Shown piece after piece: positions 1 through 8,261 of a stretch of 64,000 nt of DNA. Each line of letters begins with the position of its first letter. Position 1 is the stretch's first letter. Position numbers and translations under genes: made by a program. Below the pieces are notes generated by a model. The model was not told the origin of the DNA. It saw only the letters and a program-made list of their open reading frames with translations, and did no database searches. The DNA is from Burkholderiaceae bacterium (lineage in GTDB: Bacteria; Pseudomonadota; Gammaproteobacteria; Burkholderiales; Burkholderiaceae_E), in the NCBI GenBank assembly GCA_019635275.1, contig JAHBZV010000003.1, positions 1-64,000 of the forward strand. Direction: 5' to 3'.

Positions 1-95
1 ACGAAGAACAGCGTGAGCTGCGGAAAGCGCAGCGCCGCGGCCGACAGGTTGAAGCGCGACGGCGGCGTGCCTGGCGCGTGCGGCGCCGGGCTCAT
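1..95 (-). CDS. RND efflux transporter permease, N-terminal fragment
   Basis: This is the first part of a gene that runs off the left edge. Its ATG is at 95-93 and overlaps the TGA stop of the adaptor gene as ATGA, so the two are translationally coupled. About 31 codons are visible, with a start resembling the N-terminus of inner-membrane RND pumps: a short polar leader followed by NLSAAALRFPQLTLFFV, where the first membrane helix begins. The identity rests on this short match plus its place directly downstream of an RND adaptor. The substrate cannot be told. Confidence 0.6.
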   Translation of the reverse strand, partial: MSPAPHAPGTPPSRFNLSAAALRFPQLTLFF

Positions 96-1180
96 CGACC
101 GGCTCCGGCCGCGGCCGGATCGAGCACCCTCACCTTCTGGCCGGCCACGAGCAGGTTGGCGCCGGCGGTCACGATCCGGTCGCCCGCGGACACGCCTTCG
201 GCGATGCGCACGGCGTCGTCGAGATAGCCGGCGGTGACCACCGGCACCGGCTGGACCGTGCCGTCGGCGGCGACTCGCCAGACGTGCGGCCGGCCGTCCT
301 GCGAATACAGGGCCGACAGCGGCACCTCGAAACCGGGCGCCGTTTCGCGGGCGGCGCGCACCACGGCCGTCATCCCCAGGCCGATCCCGGCGGTATCGCC
401 CTGCAGCGCGAGCCGCATCGCAAACGTTCGCGAGGCCGGGTCCGAGGCCGGAGAGACCTCGCGCACCACGGCGTTGCGCGGCTGCGGGCCCAGCGCCGGG
501 ATCACTGCCTGCCAGGTGCGCGTGGCGCGCGCCAGGGCCAGGTCGCCCTCGGGAACGGCGACCTCGAGTTCGTATTCGCCGCTGCGCGCGACCCGCACGA
601 CCGACTGGCCGGCGGCCACGACCTGCCCGGCCTCGGCGTCGATCGCGGTGACCACGCCGGCCACGTCGGCACGCAGCGTCTGGAACGCGGCGCTGTTGCC
701 GGCCTGCGCGAGCTGCGCCTCGGCGCTGCGGCGGCGCGCATCGGCCGCGTCGGCTGCCGCCTGCTGGCGATCCAGCTGCGCCTGGCTCACGAAGCTGCGC
801 TGGCGCAGGTCACGCAATCGGTCGAGTTCGACGCGGGCCAGCGCGAGCTCGGTGCGCGCCGCGTCGAGCTGCGAGCGTGCCGCGGCGACGGCCGGCGCGA
901 GATCCTGCGGATCCAGCCGCGCCAGCACCTGCCCCGGGGCCACGGCATCGCCGACCGACACCATGCGCTGCGCGATCTTTCCGCCGACCCGAAAACCGTA
1001 CCGGCTCTCCACGCGCGGCCGCACGGCCGCCGGCAGCGTCAATTCGACCGGGGAGGTCTGCGCCTGGACCACGATGCTGCGCACCGGGCGAACCGGTTCC
1101 TGCGCGACGGGGGCCTGCTTCTGGCAGCCGGCGAGCAGGATGACGGGCAGCACGCCCGACCACAGCAGGTGCACTCTCAT
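92..1180 (-). CDS. RND efflux periplasmic adaptor (HlyD/MFP family) lipoprotein
   Basis: The 362-residue protein would link an inner-membrane RND pump to an outer-membrane channel. The ATG at 1180 was chosen over further-upstream starts because it gives a lipoprotein signal at once: MRVHLL, a hydrophobic stretch, then the lipobox LLAGC near residue 18, so the mature protein is probably anchored in a membrane from the periplasmic side. A barrel-sandwich/lipoyl half follows (GKIAQRMVSVGDAVAPGQVL), then a helical hairpin rich in Ala, Arg and Gln (about residues 100-160), the second half-motif and a beta-barrel domain. The stop overlaps the permease start. A TetR-type palindrome lies just upstream, so drug- or metabolite-induced expression is likely. 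No regulator gene is in view. Confidence 0.88.
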   Translation of the reverse strand: MRVHLLWSGVLPVILLAGCQKQAPVAQEPVRPVRSIVVQAQTSPVELTLPAAVRPRVESRYGFRVGGKIAQRMVSVGDAVAPGQVLARLDPQDLAPAVAAARSQLDAARTELALARVELDRLRDLRQRSFVSQAQLDRQQAAADAADARRRSAEAQLAQAGNSAAFQTLRADVAGVVTAIDAEAGQVVAAGQSVVRVARSGEYELEVAVPEGDLALARATRTWQAVIPALGPQPRNAVVREVSPASDPASRTFAMRLALQGDTAGIGLGMTAVVRAARETAPGFEVPLSALYSQDGRPHVWRVAADGTVQPVPVVTAGYLDDAVRIAEGVSAGDRIVTAGANLLVAGQKVRVLDPAAAGAGR

Positions 1181-1193
1181 CGACCAGGAATCC

Positions 1194-1219
1194 TTAGTAA
1201 CTGACGCGCCAGTCATTAA
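1194..1219. promoter_or_regulatory. TetR-type palindromic operator between efflux operon and hpnC
   Basis: Arms TTAGTAACTGACG and CGCCAGTCATTAA form an inverted repeat with 10 of 13 positions complementary; the core ACTGrCGCG/CGCGyCAGT is nearly perfect. It sits 14 bp upstream of the adaptor ATG at 1180 and about 50 bp upstream of hpnC. Palindromes built on CTGAC/GTCAG cores are typical of TetR/AcrR-family repressors that control RND pumps. The regulator itself is not in the window, so its identity is inferred. Confidence 0.5.
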
Positions 1220-1271
1220 TTTACGCGAAGTCCCCGAAGCGGTCAACGCGGCGCCGCCTACAATCGCGGCC

Positions 1272-2105
1272 ATGTCACGGACCCTGGTCACGTCGGTCGA
1301 CCACTACGAAAATTTCCCGGTCGCCTCGCTGCTCGTGCCGGCGCAGCTGCGCCCGGCGGTCGCCGCGATCTACCGGTTCGCGCGCCACGCCGACGATCTC
1401 GCCGACGAGGGCGACGCGACGCCGTCCGAGCGTCTCGCGGCGCTCGATGAACTCGATCGCGCGCTGCGCGGCGAAGGCCACGATCCGCCGGTGGTCGCGC
1501 AGTTGCGCCCCCACCTCGAAGCCCACGCCCTGCCAGTGGCGCCGCTGCGCGCGCTGCTGTCGGCCTTCGCGCAGGACGTCGGCCCCGTGCGCCACCCATC
1601 GTGGAGCAGCGTCGACGACTACTGCAGCCGCTCGGCCAACCCGATCGGCGAACTGATGCTGCGCCTGTTCGGCGCATGGAACGCGTTCACGCGGATTCCC
1701 TCCGACGAGGTGTGTACCGCCCTGCAGCTGCTGAATTTCCTGCAGGACCTCGCTCAGGACTGGCGCCGCGACCGCCTGTACCTGCCGCTGGCCGAGCTGC
1801 ACGATGCGGGCCTGACCGAGGACGACGTCGCGCGCTCGGTCGCCGACGGGCACGCCAGCGACGCGCTCGCGTACTTCCTGTCCGGGCAGACCGACCGCGC
1901 GCGCGCCATGCTCGAGTCCGGCGCCGTACTGGCGCAGCGGGTGCCGTGGCGGCTCTCGCTCGAGTTGCGCGCGATCGTCGCCGGCGGCCTGCGCGTGGCC
2001 GACCGGCTGCGCGCCACGGGCCACGACCCGATCGCGCATCGTCCGTCGCTCGGCTGGCACGATGCACCGGCCCTGGCCAGGCTGTGGTGGCGCACGCCCA
2101 AATGA
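1272..2105 (+). CDS. hpnC: Squalene synthase HpnC (hydroxysqualene-forming step)
   Basis: The 277-residue protein belongs to the trans-isoprenyl diphosphate (squalene/phytoene) synthase family. In the bacterial three-enzyme route HpnD makes presqualene diphosphate, HpnC converts it to hydroxysqualene and HpnE reduces that to squalene. Two Asp-rich motifs are visible: DDLADE near residue 38 and FLQDLAQDW near residue 160, the usual Mg2+-diphosphate-binding pair. The ATG at 1272 starts MSRTLVTSVDHYENFPV, a conserved HpnC beginning; longer upstream extensions run antisense to the efflux adaptor and are not plausible. The stop overlaps the hpnD start as ATGA, so hpnC-hpnD-hpnE read as one operon. 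Confidence 0.92.
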   Translation: MSRTLVTSVDHYENFPVASLLVPAQLRPAVAAIYRFARHADDLADEGDATPSERLAALDELDRALRGEGHDPPVVAQLRPHLEAHALPVAPLRALLSAFAQDVGPVRHPSWSSVDDYCSRSANPIGELMLRLFGAWNAFTRIPSDEVCTALQLLNFLQDLAQDWRRDRLYLPLAELHDAGLTEDDVARSVADGHASDALAYFLSGQTDRARAMLESGAVLAQRVPWRLSLELRAIVAGGLRVADRLRATGHDPIAHRPSLGWHDAPALARLWWRTPK

Positions 2106-2950
2106 CCCCCGACGAGTACTGCCAGGAGAAGGCCGCGCGCAGCGGCTCGAGCTTCTACTACAGCTTCCTGTTCCTGCCCCCCGAACGCCGTCGCGCGATC
2201 ACCGCGCTGTACGCGTACTGCCGCGAGGTCGACGACACCGTCGACGAGGCCACCGACCCGCAGGTCGCGCGCGCCCGGCTCGATTGGTGGCGCGGCGAGA
2301 TCGAGCGCCTGTTTGCCGGCGATCCGCAACACCCGGTCACGAGGGCGCTGGCCCCTCACCTGGAGCGCTGCGGCATCGACCGGGCCTCGCTGGTCGCGAT
2401 CATCGACGGCATGCAGATGGACCTCGAGCAGGACCGATACCCGGACTTCGAGGGCCTGCGACTGTACTGCCATCGGGTCGCGGGAGTGGTCGGTGTCCTG
2501 GCAGCCGGCATCTTCGGCGCGCGCAGCGCCGGCACGCTGGCCTACGCCGAGCAACTCGGCCTGGCGTTCCAGCTCACCAACATCGTCCGCGACGTCGGAG
2601 AAGACGCACGAAAGGGCCGAATCTACCTGCCGCTCGAAGACCTCCAGCGCTACGGAGTGCCGGCGCACGAGATCCTCGCGGCGCGGCCGAGCGATCGTTT
2701 CGTCGCGCTGATGCGCTTCGAGGCCGAGCGCGCCCGTGCCTGCTACCGACAGGCGTTCGCGCTGCTCGAACCCGCCGAGCGTCGCGCGCAGCGACCGGGC
2801 CTGATGATGGCCGCCATCTACGCGCGGCTGCTCGACGAGATCGAGCGCGACGGCTTCCGGGTGCTGACGCACCGCACCTCGCTCACCCCGGTCCGCAAGC
2901 TCTGGCTCGCGTGGAAGACCTGGGTGACGGGCCGTCCACCCCGCGTCTGA
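2102..2950 (+). CDS. hpnD: Presqualene diphosphate synthase HpnD
   Basis: The 282-residue squalene/phytoene synthase-family enzyme condenses two farnesyl diphosphates to presqualene diphosphate. The ATG is inside the hpnC stop (ATGA). Motifs: YCREVDDTVDE (first Asp-rich motif, about residues 39-49), the substrate-binding FQLTNIVRDVGEDARKGRIYLP (about residues 157-178, split here only for description), and a helical C-terminus. HpnD is distinguished from HpnC by this better-conserved NIVRDVGED motif and by a start typical of the subfamily (MTPDEYCQEKAARSGSSFYY). It sits between hpnC and hpnE, 6 bp before the hpnE GTG. Confidence 0.93.
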   Translation: MTPDEYCQEKAARSGSSFYYSFLFLPPERRRAITALYAYCREVDDTVDEATDPQVARARLDWWRGEIERLFAGDPQHPVTRALAPHLERCGIDRASLVAIIDGMQMDLEQDRYPDFEGLRLYCHRVAGVVGVLAAGIFGARSAGTLAYAEQLGLAFQLTNIVRDVGEDARKGRIYLPLEDLQRYGVPAHEILAARPSDRFVALMRFEAERARACYRQAFALLEPAERRAQRPGLMMAAIYARLLDEIERDGFRVLTHRTSLTPVRKLWLAWKTWVTGRPPRV

Positions 2951-2956
2951 CACGGC

Positions 2957-4378
2957 GTGCCCCCGTCCGCCTCCCCGTGCGCCGACCGGCGGGCTTCGCC
3001 GGCCGCCGGCGCGCCCGCAGTCGCGGTGGTGGGTGCCGGCTGGTCGGGCCTGGCGGCCGCCGTTGCGCTGGCCGAAGCCGGCCTGCAGGTGACCCTGTTC
3101 GAATCGGCGCCGCAGGCGGGCGGTCGCGCGCGCACCATCGGGCTCGAGACGCCTCTCGGCCGCATCGCGCTCGACAACGGGCAGCACCTGATCGTCGGCG
3201 CGTACCGCCGGACGCTGGCGCTCGTCGAGCGGCTCGGCGCTGCGCCTCGCCTGCATCGGCATCCGATGCACCTGGCATCGTCGTCGGGCCTGTCGCTGCG
3301 CGCCGCGCCGCTGCCGGCGCCGCTGCACCTGGGATGGGCCCTGCTGCGCGCCCGGGGACTGGCGTGGCGCGAGCGCACCGCGCTGCTTCGCCTGATGAGC
3401 GGACTGCGCGGCGCGGGCTGGGCGACGCTCGAAGCCGAGACGGTCGACGCGATGCTCGCGCGCTACCGGCAACCGGCGCGACTCGTCGAGCGGCTGTGGG
3501 CGCCGCTGTGCGTGGGCGCCCTGAACACGCTGCCGACCCAAGCCTGCGCCCGCACCTTCGCCGCCGTGCTGCGCGACACGCTGGGCGCCGAGGCCGACGC
3601 CTGCGATTTCATCGCGCCCGACGCGCCGCTGGGGGCGCTGCTGCCGGAACCTGCGCTGGACAGGCTGCGTCGCCTCGGCGCCGCGGTTCGCCTGCGCACC
3701 ACCGTTCGCGAACTGCGGACGTCGCCGTCCGGATGGCGCGTGGGCGACGACGGCGAGGCGCATGCCGCGCTGCTGCTCGCGCTGCCGCCCTGGTCCGCGG
3801 CAAGGCTCATCGAGCCGCTCGGCCTGGACGTCGCAGCGCTGCGAGCGTTCGAGCCCGAGCCGATCGCCACGGCCTGGGCGATTTGGCCGGCCGACGACGC
3901 CCCCCGCATGCCGCATTGGCTGATGCTGGACGAAGACCCGGTGCGGCGTCACTTCGGGCAGTGGTCGTTCGATCGCGGGGTCATCGGCGCCGCGCGCGTG
4001 GCCGGCGTCGTGGTCAGCGCTGCGAGCCGGATCGCCGACGAGGCGCCCGAAGCCGTCGCCGAAGGCATTGCGGATCAGCTGCAACGGGCGTTCGGCGGGC
4101 CGCGCGCCGCCGCGGTCCGCGTCGTCACCGAGCGTCGGGCGACCTTCCGCTGCACGCCACGGCGACCGCGACTGACCTGCGACCACTACGCGGGCCGCGC
4201 GCCGGGCCTGTGGCTGGCCGGCGACTGGCTCTGGCCCGACTATCCGGCGACGCTGGAAGCGGCGGTGCGCAGCGGCGAGCAGGCCGCGCATGCCATCGTC
4301 GCCCACCTCGGCGGACGCGACGGCCCGCAGCCGGCGATCGGGCCCCGGGCTCAGGGCCAGGCCGCGTCGAGTGCCTGA
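2957..4378 (+). CDS. hpnE: Hydroxysqualene dehydroxylase HpnE (FAD amine-oxidase family)
   Basis: The 473-residue flavoprotein catalyses the last reduction, hydroxysqualene to squalene. A Rossmann FAD motif follows a roughly 20-residue leader: VAVVGAGWSGLAAAVALAEAG (described in two parts, Gly-x-Gly-x-x-Gly near residues 24-29), then an acidic FES end and GGRARTIG. The C-terminal FAD-binding signature LWLAGDWLWPDYPATLEAA is present near residues 415-433. The start is GTG at 2957, the first good start after hpnD. The last 28 bp overlap the 3' end of radA on the other strand. Squalene is the hopanoid precursor, but no squalene-hopene cyclase is in this window. Confidence 0.9.
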   Translation: MPPSASPCADRRASPAAGAPAVAVVGAGWSGLAAAVALAEAGLQVTLFESAPQAGGRARTIGLETPLGRIALDNGQHLIVGAYRRTLALVERLGAAPRLHRHPMHLASSSGLSLRAAPLPAPLHLGWALLRARGLAWRERTALLRLMSGLRGAGWATLEAETVDAMLARYRQPARLVERLWAPLCVGALNTLPTQACARTFAAVLRDTLGAEADACDFIAPDAPLGALLPEPALDRLRRLGAAVRLRTTVRELRTSPSGWRVGDDGEAHAALLLALPPWSAARLIEPLGLDVAALRAFEPEPIATAWAIWPADDAPRMPHWLMLDEDPVRRHFGQWSFDRGVIGAARVAGVVVSAASRIADEAPEAVAEGIADQLQRAFGGPRAAAVRVVTERRATFRCTPRRPRLTCDHYAGRAPGLWLAGDWLWPDYPATLEAAVRSGEQAAHAIVAHLGGRDGPQPAIGPRAQGQAASSA

Positions 4379-5709
4379 TCGATCCGCTGCACGGGCACCA
4401 CGTCGAGTCCCTCCGCCGCGCGTTTCGGGGCGTTCGCGGTCGGGATCAGCACCCGCGAAAACCCGAGCTTGAGCGCCTCGCGCAACCGCTCCTGCCCGCG
4501 CGGCGCCGGCCGGATCTCGCCGGCAAGCCCCACCTCGCCGAACACCGCGAACCCCCGAGGCAGCGGCCGGTTCTTCAGCGACGAGACGATCGCCAGCAGC
4601 ACCGCCAGGTCGGCCGCCGGCTCGCCGATGCGCACGCCGCCCACCGCGTTGATGAACACATCCTGGTCGTAGCAGGCGATGCCCGCGTGACGGTGCAGCA
4701 CCGCGAGCAACATCGCCAGCCGGTTGTGCTCGAGGCCGACCGACAGGCGCCGCGGATTGGGCACGTGCGCGGTGTCGACCAGCGCCTGGATCTCGACCAG
4801 CAGCGGCCGCGACCCCTCCTGCGTGACCAGCACGCACGAGCCCGGTACCCGGTCGGCATGCTGCGAAAGAAATAGCGCCGACGGGTTGGCCACGCCACGC
4901 AACCCGCGATCGGTCATCGCGAAGACGCCGAGTTCGTTGACCGCGCCGAAGCGGTTCTTGAACGCGCGCACCAGCCGGTACGAAGAGTGCGTGTCGCCCT
5001 CGAAGTAGAGCACCGTGTCGACCATGTGCTCGAGCACGCGCGGGCCCGCGAGCGTGCCCTCCTTCGTCACGTGGCCGATCATCACCATCGCCACGCCGAG
5101 CTGCTTGGACAGTCGCGTGAGCTGCGCCGCGCACTCGCGCACCTGCGCGACCGAGCCGGGCGCCGACTGCATCTGCGCGGAGTACAGCGTCTGGATCGAG
5201 TCGATGACGACCACCGACGGACGGCGCTGCTGCACCGCGGTGCAGATCCGCTCGAGCTCGATCTCGGCCAGCAACGGCAGCCGCGCCGAGCCTGCGCCGA
5301 GGCGCCGCGCGCGCAGCGCCACCTGCGACGCGGACTCCTCGCCGGTGACGTAGAGCACCTCGAGCGTCGCCGACAGGTTGGCCAGCGTCTGCAGCAGGAG
5401 CGTCGACTTGCCGATGCCGGGGTCGCCGCCGATGAGGACCACCGAGCCCTCGACGAGGCCGCCCCCCAGCACGCGGTCGAACTCGTCGATGCCGGTGCCG
5501 ACCCGCTCGGCCTCCTGTGCCGGCACCGCGTCGAGCATCACGACTTCGTGCGTGGGCGCCAGCGACTGGTAGCGGTGGCCTTCCGCGCGGCTCTCGAGCG
5601 GGGCCTCGACGAGCGTGTTCCACGCGCTGCAGTGCGGGCACTGCCCCTGCCACCTGGCCGTCGTGCCGCCGCATTCGCTGCAGACGTGGTGCGTTTTCGC
5701 CTTCGCCAT
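4351..5709 (-). CDS. radA: DNA repair protein RadA
   Basis: The 452-residue RecA-like ATPase promotes branch migration in recombinational repair. Visible parts: a C4 zinc finger near the N-terminus (CSECGG...CPHC), Walker A GGDPGIGKST, the RadA-specific KNRFG motif (AFKNRFGAVNELGVF) and a C-terminal Lon-protease-like domain (GGVRIGEPAADLAVLLAI). The ATG at 5709 (MAKAKTHHVCSECGG) fits the family start; a GTG four codons upstream at 5721 is in frame and cannot be excluded. The gene lies 25 bp after alr if the ATG is used, so it is probably co-transcribed with alr, and it overlaps hpnE tail-to-tail. Confidence 0.93.
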   Translation of the reverse strand: MAKAKTHHVCSECGGTTARWQGQCPHCSAWNTLVEAPLESRAEGHRYQSLAPTHEVVMLDAVPAQEAERVGTGIDEFDRVLGGGLVEGSVVLIGGDPGIGKSTLLLQTLANLSATLEVLYVTGEESASQVALRARRLGAGSARLPLLAEIELERICTAVQQRRPSVVVIDSIQTLYSAQMQSAPGSVAQVRECAAQLTRLSKQLGVAMVMIGHVTKEGTLAGPRVLEHMVDTVLYFEGDTHSSYRLVRAFKNRFGAVNELGVFAMTDRGLRGVANPSALFLSQHADRVPGSCVLVTQEGSRPLLVEIQALVDTAHVPNPRRLSVGLEHNRLAMLLAVLHRHAGIACYDQDVFINAVGGVRIGEPAADLAVLLAIVSSLKNRPLPRGFAVFGEVGLAGEIRPAPRGQERLREALKLGFSRVLIPTANAPKRAAEGLDVVPVQRIDQALDAAWP

Positions 5710-5734
5710 CGCCTTCGCCACGATCGTCCGGCGC

Positions 5735-6817
5735 TCAGGACGCGGCGCCGTCTTCGACGTGCACGGGAACCCTCTGCGCGAGTGCGCACATCAGTTCGTA
5801 GCCGATCGTCCCGCTCGCCCGCGCGACGGCGTCGATCGGAACGATGTCGCCCCACAGCTCGACCGCGGAGCCGGGGCGCGCGCCGGGCACCGGCTCGAGG
5901 TCGACCATCAGCATGTCCATCGCGACACGGCCGACGGTGACGGTGCGCACGCCGTCGACCGCGATCGGCGTGCCGCTCGGCGCATGCCGCGGATAGCCGT
6001 CGGCGTACCCGCAGGCGACGACGCCGATGCGCATCGGCCGCCCGGTGCGGAACGTCGACCCGTATCCGACGGCGTCTCCCGGCTCGAGCTGCTGCACGGC
6101 GATCAGCCGCGATTCGAGTCGCATCGTCGGCCGCAGCCCCAGCGAGCGCGCATCGCCTTCGCCGAACGGGGTCGCACCGTAGAGCATCACGCCGGGCCTG
6201 ACCGCGTCGCCATGGGTGCCGGGAAGCTGCAGCGTCGCCGCCGAATTCGCCAGCGACCAGCCCGCCTGAAGCCCCGCGGCGGCGTCCTCGAATCGACGCA
6301 TGGCGTCGTCGGTACCGCCGTCGAGGTCGGCGTTTGCGAAATGCGTCATCAGCGCGACCCGGCCGACCGTCGGCAGCCCCGAGATCCGCGCGAACGCGGC
6401 ACGAAACGCGTCGTGGCGAAAGCCCAGCCGGTTCATGCCGCTGTTGAACTTCAGGAACACGTCGATCTGCGCGTGCGGCGGCATCGTGGCGAGCCAGTCG
6501 ACCTGTCGTTCCTCGTGGACGACCAGCGAGAGCCGCTCGCGCGCGGCCTGCTCGACGTCGGCCTGCTCGAACGCGCCTTCGAGCATCAGCACCGGGCCGG
6601 CCCAGCCTTCGCGCCGCAGTTGCGAGGCGCCGTCGAACTCGACCAGCGCCAGCCCGTCGGCGGCGGCGAACCCGCGCGCGGCGTTGGCCAGCCCGTGCCC
6701 GTAGCCGTTGGCCTTGACCACCGCCCAGACGAAGCGGCCGCGCGCCCGGGCGCGCGCGAGCGCGAGATTGTGGCGCATCGCCGGGATCGAGACGGTGGCA
6801 GAGATGGGACGCGGCAT
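5735..6817 (-). CDS. alr: Alanine racemase
   Basis: The 360-residue PLP enzyme interconverts L- and D-alanine for peptidoglycan synthesis. The PLP lysine is in AVVKANGYGHGL near residue 34, the family signature (the Lys forms the Schiff base). The catalytic tyrosine region GYGSTFRTGRPMRIGVV and the C-terminal barrel region MDMLMVDL are present. The ATG at 6817 gives MPRPISATVSIPAMRHNLA, a normal start. A TATAGT element about 25 bp upstream on the minus strand could be its -10. Length is normal for the fold-type III family. Catabolic DadX versus anabolic Alr cannot be separated from sequence alone; no dadA is adjacent. Confidence 0.94.
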   Translation of the reverse strand: MPRPISATVSIPAMRHNLALARARARGRFVWAVVKANGYGHGLANAARGFAAADGLALVEFDGASQLRREGWAGPVLMLEGAFEQADVEQAARERLSLVVHEERQVDWLATMPPHAQIDVFLKFNSGMNRLGFRHDAFRAAFARISGLPTVGRVALMTHFANADLDGGTDDAMRRFEDAAAGLQAGWSLANSAATLQLPGTHGDAVRPGVMLYGATPFGEGDARSLGLRPTMRLESRLIAVQQLEPGDAVGYGSTFRTGRPMRIGVVACGYADGYPRHAPSGTPIAVDGVRTVTVGRVAMDMLMVDLEPVPGARPGSAVELWGDIVPIDAVARASGTIGYELMCALAQRVPVHVEDGAAS

Positions 6818-6841
6818 CGTGGCAGGTGGGCGAACGCGTCA

Positions 6842-6847
6842 ACTATA
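6842..6847 (-). promoter_or_regulatory. Putative -10 box for alr-radA
   Basis: Minus-strand TATAGT lies 25 bp upstream of the alr ATG, which would put the transcript start about 18 nt before translation. No good -35 hexamer was found, so this is a weak call based on position and match to TATAAT. Confidence 0.35.
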
Positions 6848-6870
6848 CACACGGCGCGGCGGTGCGATCG

Positions 6871-6879
6871 TGGTATAAA
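6871..6879 (+). promoter_or_regulatory. Extended -10 promoter for lplT
   Basis: TGGTATAAA matches the extended -10 consensus TGnTATAAT and stands out in a very G+C-rich divergent spacer between alr and lplT. It would leave a leader of roughly 110 nt before the ATG at 6999. Confidence 0.45.
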
Positions 6880-6998
6880 CCGACCGCGCTCAGCAGCGGC
6901 ATCATCGGTCGCACGGCATGGCGCGCCGGCAGACCGGCCAAGCCGCCCCCGAGTGCGGAAAGCCGGCGCTCGAACGGAGACACGAGAGCCCTTTCCGG

Positions 6999-8261
6999 AT
7001 GAAACGCGGCTTCTACACGATCATGGCGGCGCAGTTCTTCTCGTCGCTCGCCGACAATGCGCTGCTGATCGCCGCGATCGCATTGCTGATCGAGATGCAC
7101 GCGCCCGACTGGATGAAGCCGCTGCTCAAGCTGTTCTTCACCGTCTCGTACGTGATGCTCGCCCCGTTCGTCGGCGCGCTGGCCGACTCGATGCCCAAGG
7201 GCCGCGTGATGTTCGCGACCAACCTGGTGAAGATCGCGGGCTGCCTGCTGATGTTCTTCACGATCCACCCGCTGCTCGCCTATGCGGTGGTCGGCTTCGG
7301 CGCGGCCGCCTATTCGCCGGCGAAGTACGGCATCCTGACCGAGTTGCTGCCCCCGGAGAAGCTGGTCGCCGCCAACGGCTGGATCGAAGGCACGACCGTC
7401 GGCTCGATCATCCTCGGCACCGTACTGGGGGGCGCGCTGATCAGCCCGTCGGTCGCCGGCACGCTGCTGGCCTTCGACATGCCTCTGTTCGACACCGGCG
7501 TCGACACGCCGGCCGAGTCGGCGATCATGGTCATCGCGGTGTTCTACGCGATCGCGGCGGCCTTCAATCTCGGCATCCCGGACACCGGCGCGCGCTACCC
7601 GCAGCAGGCGCGCAACCCGTTCAGGCTGATGCGCGAGTTCCTCGGCTGCTGCAGGATCCTCTGGAAGGACAAGCTCGGCCAGATCTCACTGGCGGTGACG
7701 ACGCTGTTCTGGGGCGCCGGTGCGACGCTGCAGTTCATCGTGCTCGACTGGGCGCGCCACGCGCTGGGCCTGCCGCTCAACCGGGCAGCCATCCTGCAGG
7801 GCGTGGTCGCGCTGGGCATCGCCGTCGGCGCGATGCTGGCGGCGCGCGCGGTCCGGCTGCGCGACTCGTTGCGCGTGCTCCCGGTGGGCGTCGCGATGGG
7901 CCTGGTCGTGCCGCTGATGACGCTGGTGTCCTCGGAATTGGTGGCGTTCCCGTTGCTCGTGCTGGTCGGCGCGATGGCCGGCTTCTTCGTCGTCCCGATG
8001 AATGCGCTGCTGCAGCATCGCGGCCACGTGCTGATGAGCGCCGGACACTCGATCGCGGTGCAGAATTTCAACGAGAACCTGAACATCCTGCTGATGCTCG
8101 GGCTCTACTCGCTGTTGCTGCGCCTCGAGCTCGGCGTGAACGTCGTGATCGTGGTCTTCGGCGCCTTCGTCGCGTTGACGATGCTCGCCGTGATCCGGCT
8201 GCACCGAGCCAACCAGCGCGTGTTCGACTCGGTCGCGCTGATCGGGCAGAGCAAGCACTAG
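6999..8261 (+). CDS. lplT: Lysophospholipid transporter LplT (MFS)
   Basis: The 420-residue major facilitator protein is expected to flip lysophospholipids across the inner membrane for re-acylation. The ATG at 6999 gives MKRGFYTIMAAQFFSSLADNALLIAA (shown in part), the conserved LplT start with the SLADNAL motif in helix 1; an upstream in-frame start at 6918 adds a polar leader unlike the family and was not used. About 12 hydrophobic segments are visible, with LPPEKLVAANGWIEG in the central loop, another family hallmark. In enterobacteria lplT is next to aas; no acyltransferase is adjacent here. The stop overlaps the glycosylase stop by 4 bp (CTAG), tail to tail. Confidence 0.88.
   Translation: MKRGFYTIMAAQFFSSLADNALLIAAIALLIEMHAPDWMKPLLKLFFTVSYVMLAPFVGALADSMPKGRVMFATNLVKIAGCLLMFFTIHPLLAYAVVGFGAAAYSPAKYGILTELLPPEKLVAANGWIEGTTVGSIILGTVLGGALISPSVAGTLLAFDMPLFDTGVDTPAESAIMVIAVFYAIAAAFNLGIPDTGARYPQQARNPFRLMREFLGCCRILWKDKLGQISLAVTTLFWGAGATLQFIVLDWARHALGLPLNRAAILQGVVALGIAVGAMLAARAVRLRDSLRVLPVGVAMGLVVPLMTLVSSELVAFPLLVLVGAMAGFFVVPMNALLQHRGHVLMSAGHSIAVQNFNENLNILLMLGLYSLLLRLELGVNVVIVVFGAFVALTMLAVIRLHRANQRVFDSVALIGQSKH

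Noticed and set aside
1754-5674. Very long open frame (about 1300 codons) on the minus strand across hpnC-hpnE and radA
   Set aside because: It is an antisense and out-of-frame shadow made by high G+C content; it has no family motif, no ribosome site, and runs through well-supported genes.
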